Shown here piece after piece: positions 28,281 through 35,111 of a stretch of 64,000 nt of DNA. Origin of the DNA: an uncultured Veillonellaceae bacterium. Lineage in GTDB: Bacteria > Bacillota > Negativicutes > Veillonellales > Dialisteraceae. Made by a program: the position numbers and the translations under genes. The notes under the pieces are model-generated. The model was not told where the DNA came from. It searched no databases and saw only the letters and a list, made by a program, of their open reading frames with translations. Location: contig CATVYJ010000004.1 of NCBI GenBank assembly GCA_958348245.1, positions 62,001-126,000 of the forward strand, read 5' to 3'. Within the stretch, counting starts at the first letter, position 1. Each line of letters opens with the position of its first letter.

Positions 28281-28540
28281 GTTGTACGCAAAGCTGTGGT
28301 GCGCCCTGCATAGACGTGCAGCCGAGCGGCACCCAAAACGGATACGGTTTTCTTTTTTACCCTGTTTCTTTCACCATCAGGCAGGCCATCCCGGAAGATG
28401 GTACAGCCCCTGCCTCCCAGAAAGCAAATGGGGTTCCTGCTTGCCCGAAAAGCAGCGCGGCCATTCCGGAGCCAGTCTATCCGGGACAAACTTTCCCCGT
28501 GAGCGCGCCTCACGAATCCACCAGAAAGAAGGGAAACACA

Positions 28541-29884
28541 TTGTCCAAGAGCAAAAAAATGGGAGTGATACAGCTCACAACAGTCACAGCCATCAACATG
28601 ATGGGGTCCGGCATCATCCTTCTGCCGTCGAAACTGGCGGAAATCGGCACCGTGTCCATTTTCGCCTGGATCCTCGCGTCCCTCGGCGCGACCCTCCTCG
28701 CCTACGCCTTCTCCGTATGCGGCATGTACGGAAAGAAGAGCGGCGGCATGGGCGGCTACGCGGAGTACCGCTTCGGCAGGGCGGGCAATTTCCTGTCCAA
28801 CTTCACCTACGCCATCTCCCTCATCATCGCCAATATCGCCATCGCAACGGGCGTCGTCAGCTACGCGTCGTACTTCTTCGGGTTTGACCTGTCCCCCATC
28901 GGGGTGTGCGCCGCCACCATCGGCGTGCTCATGCTCGCCGCCTCCATCAGCTTCGGCGGGCCGAAGGAAGCGGGCCGCTTCTCCACCCTCGGCGTGGTGT
29001 GCGTCCTCACCCCCGTGGCGGGGCTGCTCCTCGCGGGCTGGTACTTCTTTGACCCGGCCATTTACCGCGCCGCATGGAATCCGCAGGATCTGCCCTTCGC
29101 CATCACCATGCGCGACTCCATCGCCGTCATCCTGTGGGCGTTCCTCGGGCTGGAGACCGCCTGCGCCAATTCGGAAACGGTGGAAAATCCCACGCGCAAC
29201 GTGCCCATCGCCGTCCTCGCGGGGACCCTCCTCGCGGGCTTCGTGTACACCGTCTCCACGGCCATCATCGGCGGCCTCGTGCCCTACGACCGCCTCATCG
29301 GCTCCGAAGCGCCCTTCGGCCTCGCCTACGCGGCCATGTTCGGCGACACCGCGGCCCTCGTCGTATCGGGCATGCTCGTGTGCTCCTGCTTCGTCTCCCT
29401 CACGGCGTGGCAGTTCACCATCTCCGAAGTGGTGCGGAACGCCGCTTCTCTCGGCCAGTTCCCGTCCTTCCTGACGAAAGTGAACCGCTTCCGCTCCCCC
29501 TACGTGGCGATCCTTGCTCTTGTGACCATCCAGTCCATCCTGACCCTTTCCACCATCAGCCCGACGCTCCTGAAGCAGTTCAATATCCTCATCAATCTGG
29601 CGGTCATGGTGAACCTCATCCCCTACCTGCTCGCCATGTTCTCCGTATCGACGCTCCAGCGCGTGGAAGGGCTCGCGGGACGGAAGGCGAAATTCACGAA
29701 CTTCACCGCTCTCTGCGGCGCGTTCTACAGCGTGTACGCCGTGTACGGCTGCGGCTGGGACATCATCACCGACGGACTCATCGTGGCCCTCTTCGGCCTC
29801 GTCATCTACGCGGTCAAGACCTACCGCCTCCAGCCCGCGCCGAAACTCGCCACCTATCCCCCTTTCCATATTCACAAGAAATAA
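28541..29884 (+). CDS. potE: PotE-like putrescine/ornithine (polyamine) antiporter
   Basis: 447 aa APC-family transporter with twelve predicted helices. MGVIQLTTVTAINMMGSGII, KKSGGMGGYAEYRFG, LWAFLGLETACANSETVENP and LKQFNILINLAVMVNLIPY align closely with E. coli PotE along the whole length. The start is a TTG at 28541 with GAAGGG seven bases upstream, giving an N-terminus (SKSKKMGVIQL) that matches the PotE layout; the alternative is the ATG at 28559. No ornithine decarboxylase is next to it, unlike speF-potE. Substrate specificity is inferred. Confidence 0.9.
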   Translation: MSKSKKMGVIQLTTVTAINMMGSGIILLPSKLAEIGTVSIFAWILASLGATLLAYAFSVCGMYGKKSGGMGGYAEYRFGRAGNFLSNFTYAISLIIANIAIATGVVSYASYFFGFDLSPIGVCAATIGVLMLAASISFGGPKEAGRFSTLGVVCVLTPVAGLLLAGWYFFDPAIYRAAWNPQDLPFAITMRDSIAVILWAFLGLETACANSETVENPTRNVPIAVLAGTLLAGFVYTVSTAIIGGLVPYDRLIGSEAPFGLAYAAMFGDTAALVVSGMLVCSCFVSLTAWQFTISEVVRNAASLGQFPSFLTKVNRFRSPYVAILALVTIQSILTLSTISPTLLKQFNILINLAVMVNLIPYLLAMFSVSTLQRVEGLAGRKAKFTNFTALCGAFYSVYAVYGCGWDIITDGLIVALFGLVIYAVKTYRLQPAPKLATYPPFHIHKK

Positions 29885-29896
29885 AGAACAAAATGC

Positions 29897-29928
29897 AAAA
29901 CAGCTCGTTCATTGGCGGGCTGTTTTTT
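29897..29928 (+). terminator. Intrinsic terminator after potE
   Basis: AACAGCTCG / CGGGCTGTT stem (one G-T pair) followed by TTTT. Confidence 0.8.
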
Positions 29929-29950
29929 CATTAGCCAAATTCTTTTGTTC

Positions 29951-29980
29951 TTGACTTCTGATAGTTCTTGATGCTATTCT
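29951..29980 (+). promoter_or_regulatory. Promoter of the AT-rich two-gene cassette
   Basis: TTGACT (29951-29956), 18 bp, TATTCT (29975-29980), in markedly AT-rich sequence. Confidence 0.6.
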
Positions 29981-30005
29981 GAAGAAAATTATGGAGGTGA
30001 AAGCT

Positions 30006-30713
30006 ATGAGTTTATGGGATATATTTGTACCAGATCCTTTTCCAAGGAAAAAGAAACCGGGCGATATACTCGGTTTACCGCAAGATCCTTTATCTGATAT
30101 GGTTAAAACGACATACCAAGTTGTCAAGGAAGTTGTATCGGATCCTGAAACAGAAGGAAAAAAGGCGGGATACGAACGTGCGGCTCAGGTATATGAGCCA
30201 ATCTATCAGTCCATGAAAGCTCATTATCATGATGTTATTCAAGCTCTTGAAGAAGAGACGCGTCATAACGATACTATCAGCTTGAAGTTAATTCATAAGC
30301 TAAAATCTCTTGAGACGAAAAGAGATCAGCTTAAACAAGAACTCGCAAGGCAATACCAAATGACTGCGAGAAAAACAGATGCTTCCGCTGGAGATTTGAA
30401 AACTTTTTCCGGATCTGGATTTTCTTGGAGTGCCGATACTTCTTATGGCCTTTTCAGCGATTTCGACTTACTCGGTTGGATTCATAATAAACGAAGAGCG
30501 CCTTATGAAAAGCAAGGCTATGCGGAGGCCGAAGCTCTTTATAAAGAAAAAATGCAGCAATTAAATGAAATATTTGCACAGGAAGAAGCCAGTCTGCAAA
30601 ATAAGCTTAAGGAATATAGTTCCTTGATTGCTGATATTCTTAACGAAATTGCAACCCTTAAAAAGGAAATTGCAGATTTACAACTTTATGAAAAGCTGGG
30701 CGAAGACGAATGA
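30006..30713 (+). CDS. Unknown coiled-coil protein, first gene of an AT-rich bicistron
   Basis: 235 aa, not recognised. N-terminal segment with DIFVPDPFPRKKKPGDILGLP, then a helical region with heptad-like charge patterns (about 75-125, SLETKRDQLKQELARQYQ), a central Gly/Ser/aromatic segment (FSGSGFSWSADTSYGLF) and a second coiled coil at 165-230 (MQQLNEIFAQEEASLQ; EIATLKKEIADLQ). No signal peptide or membrane helix. ATG at 30006 follows GGAGGTG with good spacing; another ATG lies 15 bp upstream. Base composition and codon use are clearly more AT-rich than all neighbours, a sign of acquisition. ATGA overlap with the next gene. Confidence 0.75.
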   Translation: MSLWDIFVPDPFPRKKKPGDILGLPQDPLSDMVKTTYQVVKEVVSDPETEGKKAGYERAAQVYEPIYQSMKAHYHDVIQALEEETRHNDTISLKLIHKLKSLETKRDQLKQELARQYQMTARKTDASAGDLKTFSGSGFSWSADTSYGLFSDFDLLGWIHNKRRAPYEKQGYAEAEALYKEKMQQLNEIFAQEEASLQNKLKEYSSLIADILNEIATLKKEIADLQLYEKLGEDE

Positions 30714-31825
30714 GCAGCGATGATTTATTGCGCCGCCGGGCCGGCTTGCAACAGGACATAGACTCCGGCTTAAGCAAAATGAAAAAAGTCGAAGCGGAAA
30801 CAGAGCGCGTTATCGGGGTACTGGATCATACCAGTGAAATTCTTGAGGATTTGGACAGGCAATTTGAAGAAAATACTGAACTAAATACTCAGGATGTAAC
30901 AATACTATTTTTAGCTGTTGCACTTCAGGTTGCCAGACAATATCTTCTGACAAAATTTCCTATTCGCATGGATGACCAAACTGCTGCAGAAGAAACCTGG
31001 GGCCATGGAGAAGAACATTCTGATAGAGTTCACCATCTTTACAACCCTTCCTTTGAAGAGATTTGTACCAATCCTGTCCCGTTTGATGCCAACTATGGCG
31101 CAAATGGAGCATTATCCGGAGGCGGAAAATTGGGACATCGTGTGACTGCTTTGGGGCACGATCCGATAATGGGCCTGATTTTTGGAACGGCTAACATTGC
31201 TACCTCTACCTTAACCAATTCCAATCTCGAATCGTTTCATATTACGACTGTCTCTGGCCGCGATGCCTTCGCCCAAAGGGCCCGTACAGAATTGGTATTG
31301 AGCTACACGGGACGAAAACTTCTATTTCAGGGAGTAGAAGGCAAAAAAATTGTAGCCGCTTCCCTTTTGAAAGAGGTTATCCATTTACATTCAGATATTT
31401 GGACAACTCACAGTATTCCCCTGCCCGGTATATCAATTTTCAATCCAAAACTTGCTTCAACGTTGGCCAGTTATGGATTGGATATGGCAAATGTATTAAC
31501 TGTTTCAAAGCAAGCACTTTGGGCTACTATGATTAATTATTTTATTGCCATGTTTCATGGTATTTTCTGCGATGCTGAAACAACCAGAGAAAGACAGCTT
31601 TACGAAGTACGTACAAGAAAAATTCTAACGTATTCCGACTTCATTGCCAGCTCATCAAATGTTATTTATGTCGCGATAACCAGAGATTTCAAATCGCTTG
31701 ATATAGGCGGATTGCTCGTCACGCTGTATCGACTGTTTACGGATATTAAATTTATTCGGCAAATTAAACGGGAATTTATATTTGGTTCCTACCGAGATCT
31801 CATTATGAATCCCACAAATGAATAG
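30710..31825 (+). CDS. Unknown protein, second gene of the AT-rich bicistron
   Basis: 371 aa, not recognised. An N-terminal coiled coil (residues 5-60, DIDSGLSKMKKVEAETERV) leads into a hydrophobic helix TILFLAVALQVARQYLL, then a conserved-looking core rich in His/Gly/Pro (HHLYNPSFEEIC; GHRVTALGHDPIMGLIFG; NIATSTLTNSNLESFHITT), and further amphipathic helices to the C-terminus (TLYRLFTDIKFIRQIKREF). The shared coiled-coil design and the ATGA overlap suggest the two products form a complex. AT-rich like its partner. I cannot assign a function; a mobile-element or defence role is possible but unproven. Confidence 0.75.
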   Translation: MSSDDLLRRRAGLQQDIDSGLSKMKKVEAETERVIGVLDHTSEILEDLDRQFEENTELNTQDVTILFLAVALQVARQYLLTKFPIRMDDQTAAEETWGHGEEHSDRVHHLYNPSFEEICTNPVPFDANYGANGALSGGGKLGHRVTALGHDPIMGLIFGTANIATSTLTNSNLESFHITTVSGRDAFAQRARTELVLSYTGRKLLFQGVEGKKIVAASLLKEVIHLHSDIWTTHSIPLPGISIFNPKLASTLASYGLDMANVLTVSKQALWATMINYFIAMFHGIFCDAETTRERQLYEVRTRKILTYSDFIASSSNVIYVAITRDFKSLDIGGLLVTLYRLFTDIKFIRQIKREFIFGSYRDLIMNPTNE

Positions 31826-31830
31826 GAGTA

Positions 31831-31863
31831 AAACCGCCGTGCGTGCACGGCGGTTTTGTTGTT
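31831..31863 (+). terminator. Intrinsic terminator after the AT-rich bicistron
   Basis: AAAACCGCCGTG / CACGGCGGTTTT stem followed by GTTGTT, five bases after the stop codon; also faces the ATPase gene. Confidence 0.75.
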
Positions 31864-31887
31864 CCATCACAAAACATTCATCTCTTT

Positions 31888-33270
31888 CTACATGTCTTCA
31901 TAGGTCACCAGCGAGACGTTGCCCATCTGGTCTGCCGCTTCCCGGCATCCTCTGGTAAAGCCGGTTTTTGCGAAGAGAAAGAGATGGGTACGGCGATAGG
32001 AGAAGAGGCGGCTGCGGTGAACGAGGGTTTCGAGGACCTGTACATCCGCTTTTTCGTTGGTCCATTTACACTCGGCAAAGAGGGCTGTGTCTTTATTTTC
32101 CTCTCCCATGATGTCGATTTCCGTCTGTTTCTTTTCTGCCGGATCGGTCCCCCACCAGCGGCCGAGGCTGGCAAACTGTACGGGCGATGTGCCGGCAAGA
32201 AGTCGCGTCCACAGGTACTGTTGACAAATTTCTTCAAAGATTTTGCCCATATACTCCGAAATATATGGTGCTATGCGCTGCCATGCCGCGTCGGGCGCGC
32301 CCCGTGCGATGAGAGCGTAATTGTCCGGCACAAAGCGGTACCAGAAGCGGAACATGGGATCACTGATGAGGTAAATAGAACGGCGGGACTGTTTCTCCCC
32401 ATAGGGCGTTTCCCGACGGACAATGCCCAGTTCCATCAGATTTTTCAGATGCGATGCGGCGAGACCGGAGCTTTCCCCCGCTTTGGAGGTGATTTCCGAC
32501 AGACGCGACGCACCGCCTGCGATGGCGGACAGGATGGCATTGTAGAGTGCCGGCTCGCGCACTTCCTGCTTCAGCAGATTCTCCGGCTCCTCAAAGAGCG
32601 CGGAGATGGGATTCAGAAACGTGCGCCGGATATTTTCCGCAGCGCTCAGCTGGTCATCCATCTGTAAAATGTACTGCGGCGTGCCGCCTGTGATGCCGTA
32701 AATGAGCGCTTTATCTTCTCCGGAAAATCCCGGCACGCAGCGGCAGGTGTCGGCAAAGTCGAAAGGCAGGAGCCGGATCTGTGCCGTGCGCCGCCCGTAG
32801 AGCGGTGCCTTGTAGGCGAGCACATGGTCTTCCATGTAGGACATGGAGGAACCGCACAGGATGAGCAGGAGCCTCGATGTTTCCTTGTGCGCGTCGATGC
32901 AGCGCTGCAGGGTGGAGGCGAAACTGCGGGACCCCCGCGCCACGTAAGGATATTCATCGATGGCGAGGATCAGCCGATCCTTTTCCGCCTGCTGAAATAC
33001 ATAGTCCAGCGCTTCCTGAAACGAGGAGAACGACATGCGGCCGGATATGCCCGCCGTCCCCTCCATGATGCATCGGCTGAAATTTTCCAGATTCTGCCGG
33101 GCATTGCTCTCCACACCCATGAAATAGACGGCCCGTTTTCCCCGAATAAACTGATTAATGAGCGCAGTCTTTCCCACACGGCGGCGGCCGTAAAGCACGG
33201 CAAATTCAAATTTCTCGGACTGATATAGTGCTTCCAGCGCACGAAGCTCTCTTTCTCTCCCAATGAACAC
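31888..33270 (-). CDS. AAA-family ATPase with C-terminal DUF234
   Basis: 460 aa. The N-terminal P-loop ATPase starts MFIGRERELRALEALY, with Walker A GRRRVGKTALI and Walker B RLILAIDEYPYVA, then a sensor segment LLILCGSSMSYMEDHV. A winged-helix stretch (SRLSEITSKAGESSGLAASHLKNL) near residue 260 precedes the nuclease-like DUF234 domain (TEIDIMGEENKDTALFAECKW), which carries a D-x(n)-E-x-K arrangement. Such MoxR/STAND-like ATPases are widespread in gut bacteria and archaea with no fixed role. Own promoter and palindrome upstream. Confidence 0.88.
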   Translation of the reverse strand: MFIGRERELRALEALYQSEKFEFAVLYGRRRVGKTALINQFIRGKRAVYFMGVESNARQNLENFSRCIMEGTAGISGRMSFSSFQEALDYVFQQAEKDRLILAIDEYPYVARGSRSFASTLQRCIDAHKETSRLLLILCGSSMSYMEDHVLAYKAPLYGRRTAQIRLLPFDFADTCRCVPGFSGEDKALIYGITGGTPQYILQMDDQLSAAENIRRTFLNPISALFEEPENLLKQEVREPALYNAILSAIAGGASRLSEITSKAGESSGLAASHLKNLMELGIVRRETPYGEKQSRRSIYLISDPMFRFWYRFVPDNYALIARGAPDAAWQRIAPYISEYMGKIFEEICQQYLWTRLLAGTSPVQFASLGRWWGTDPAEKKQTEIDIMGEENKDTALFAECKWTNEKADVQVLETLVHRSRLFSYRRTHLFLFAKTGFTRGCREAADQMGNVSLVTYEDM

Positions 33271-33296
33271 AGCGTTTCCTCCCTTCCTTGTCTTTT

Positions 33297-33325
33297 ACTA
33301 TAAAAGAATTCCTTCATTTAGTCAA
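33297..33325 (-). promoter_or_regulatory. Promoter of the DUF234 ATPase
   Basis: On the minus strand TTGACT (33320-33325), 17 bp, TATAGT (33297-33302). Confidence 0.75.
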
Positions 33326-33356
33326 TCACGATTTACTTAATTATGATTGACTAAAT
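33316..33356. repeat. 13-bp perfect inverted repeat over the ATPase -35 element
   Basis: ATTTAGTCAATCA (33316-33328) and TGATTGACTAAAT (33344-33356) are perfect complements separated by 15 bp. The left arm contains the -35 box of the promoter at 33297-33325, so a dimeric repressor bound here would block transcription. The region is AT-rich against its GC-rich surroundings. Confidence 0.8.
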
Positions 33357-33521
33357 CGCAATTGAGAACATGAAGTCATTCACACGAGAGGCATGCAGCG
33401 GAAAAAATTATGCTCCCGTCGTATGGAGTTTGATGTAAACTGAGTATTCGACCACATTCTCTATGCGCCGTATACTACAGGTGTCAGGAAACAGCAGCGA
33501 ATTTGGACAAGGAGGCACTTT

Positions 33522-34238
33522 ATGAAACGGAAAATTCTGGCTCTGGCAGCGGCGGCGCTGTGCCTGTGCGCGGGCATGGCGGACGCGAAGACGATCGTCA
33601 ATCCCGACGGCTCCCAGCCGCTCGTACACTGGGCGGTCCTGCAGTCGTCGGACGGACAGATGCCGGCGATGCAGCGCATGGCCGCGGAAAACGTCGCGCC
33701 CTACGCGGCGAAGGAAGACGGCACGTACATTCTCTACGGCGGCGTGGACAAGGCGCATCCTAACATCCAGCGGCTTCTGGAAATCTACCGGGACGACGCG
33801 GCGTATCAGGTGCACCGCGGCAGCGAAGGCTTCCGGCAGTACCAGATCGCCCGCGCGACCATTCTGGAACAGCTCATCATCATGGAAGCCGATCCCTTCA
33901 TGCTGGAAAGCAAGGACGCCGGCACGGGCACGGTGGTGCGCATGAATTACACCGTGGTCCGTCCGGAAGCGCTGGACGACTACAAAGCGGCGCTCCGCAC
34001 ATTCATCACGGAGTCCATGGATACGGAAGACGGGACGCTCGCTCTCATGGCGACCACGGAGAAGAAGCACGGCAACATTTTCCACACGCTGGAAATCTAT
34101 GAAGACGACGCGGCTCTGGCGGCGCACAAAAACTCCGCCGCCTATCGCGCCTTCATGGAGACCACCGCGCCCATGGTCGAAGAACACAACGAAATCGAAA
34201 ATCTCCCCACGAGCATCACGCTCAGCGCGAAGCCCTGA
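33522..34238 (+). CDS. Exported protein with two antibiotic-biosynthesis-monooxygenase-like (ABM) domains
   Basis: 238 aa. Signal peptide MKRKILALAAAALCLCAGMADA (cleavage near 22). Two homologous ferredoxin-like ABM domains follow: 35-115 (PYAAKEDGTYILYGGVD ... HPNIQRLLEIYRDDAAYQVHR) and 130-230 (VVRPEALDDYKAALRTFI ... GNIFHTLEIYEDDAALAAHK). The paired motif LEIYxDDAAxxxH in both copies shows an internal duplication. ABM proteins often act as quinone or aldehyde oxygenases or as heme-binding dimers; an exported fused form may detoxify small molecules in the envelope. Single gene with terminator. Confidence 0.85.
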   Translation: MKRKILALAAAALCLCAGMADAKTIVNPDGSQPLVHWAVLQSSDGQMPAMQRMAAENVAPYAAKEDGTYILYGGVDKAHPNIQRLLEIYRDDAAYQVHRGSEGFRQYQIARATILEQLIIMEADPFMLESKDAGTGTVVRMNYTVVRPEALDDYKAALRTFITESMDTEDGTLALMATTEKKHGNIFHTLEIYEDDAALAAHKNSAAYRAFMETTAPMVEEHNEIENLPTSITLSAKP

Positions 34239-34251
34239 GGCGCATGCCGGA

Positions 34252-34285
34252 GAACCCCGCAGAGGACAGCCCCTGCGGGGTTTTC
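34252..34285 (+). terminator. Intrinsic terminator after the ABM protein
   Basis: AACCCCGCAG / CTGCGGGGTT stem followed by TTTC. Confidence 0.85.
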
Positions 34286-34309
34286 GCATGCGCGCCGAAA
34301 ACGCGCACG

Positions 34310-34342
34310 AAAAAGCCCCGCAGAAGAAATCTCTCTGCGGGG
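34310..34342 (-). terminator. Intrinsic terminator after the flavin reductase
   Basis: GCCCCGCAGA / TCTGCGGGG stem; on the minus strand it is followed by CTTTTT. Confidence 0.8.
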
Positions 34343-34362
34343 ACACATTTTCCTGGGGAAAT

Positions 34363-34923
34363 TTATTTTGCCTGTTCTTTCTTTTCGTTCAGGTGCATGC
34401 ACCGGCCGATGACGGGGCCTGCGGCGAGGTATTCGTACGTGGGCATTTCAAAGAGCACCGGCTTCAGCGCGCGGTAGTCGATCCTGCCCGCTTCGTTCAG
34501 GACGGATTCGTCCGCGTAGGTGGCGTCGATGCGGCAGATGAAGGACTCGAAGCCCGGCGTCTGGTATGTGTCCACTACGGTGCACGCCATGGAGACGGGC
34601 GCTTCGTCCGCAAGCGGCGCGCCGTTCTCCGCCGCGTGCCAGGCGAAGAGGCCGCTCTTGTCCTCCCGGCGGCCGCTCACACAGCCCGCATGATCCGCCC
34701 GCGGGAGGAGCGCTTCGTCCACCAGATTCACCGTGAGCGCGCCCGACGCGCGGATGCCTTCGTTCGTTCTGTGCGCCGCCGCCATGGACACGAGGATGCG
34801 GTCGTGGCCGATGATGCCCACGTGGCCCACGAGCGCCCAGTTCGGTTTGCCGTCCACCATGGCGCCCACGACGGTGAGGGGCGTCGGATACAGCGCGAGT
34901 CCATGTCCGATTTCTTTCTTCAT
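34363..34923 (-). CDS. Flavin reductase family protein
   Basis: 186 aa, FMN-binding split barrel of the flavoredoxin/HpaC-like type. The stretch LYPTPLTVVGAMVDGKPNWALVGHVG is the family's N-terminal flavin site, followed by ILVSMAAAHRTNEGIRASG and the typical C-terminal GPVIGRCMHLNEK. The start at 34923 is preceded by GAAGGA; the frame extends 51 codons upstream over the promoter and is not used. The likely role is electron transfer from reduced flavin; partner unknown. Confidence 0.88.
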   Translation of the reverse strand: MKKEIGHGLALYPTPLTVVGAMVDGKPNWALVGHVGIIGHDRILVSMAAAHRTNEGIRASGALTVNLVDEALLPRADHAGCVSGRREDKSGLFAWHAAENGAPLADEAPVSMACTVVDTYQTPGFESFICRIDATYADESVLNEAGRIDYRALKPVLFEMPTYEYLAAGPVIGRCMHLNEKKEQAK

Positions 34924-34963
34924 AGCTTCCTTCTTTCCGGCTCCGGAGAGCCCTTTTTTCTCT

Positions 34964-34993
34964 ATTGTAGGAAGGGCGCGCGCTTCGCGCCAA
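34964..34993 (-). promoter_or_regulatory. Promoter of the flavin reductase gene
   Basis: On the minus strand TTGGCG (34988-34993), 18 bp, TACAAT (34964-34969). Confidence 0.55.
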
Positions 34994-35052
34994 TACTTAG
35001 TGCGGATGGATGTCCATACGAAAAGCGTATCTTCCCCGCCTCCGGAAGGCAG

Positions 35053-35083
35053 CAGAAAAGGCCGTGCCTGCCGCACAGCCTTT
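35053..35083 (-). terminator. Intrinsic terminator after the autotransporter adhesin
   Basis: AAGGCTGTGC / GCACGGCCTT stem followed on the minus strand by TTCTG, about 30 bp after the stop. Confidence 0.7.
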
Positions 35084-35111
35084 CCCTGTTTTGCTTCCCG
35101 ATTCCGCCGAA

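Noticed and set aside
28398..28502. 34-codon Arg/Lys-rich frame in the potE leader
   Set aside because: The Shine-Dalgarno is directly against the ATG with no spacing, and no conserved leader-peptide pattern is visible.
33316..33356. Inverted repeat considered as insertion-sequence ends
   Set aside because: Arms are only 15 bp apart with no transposase or target duplication; an operator is the simpler reading.
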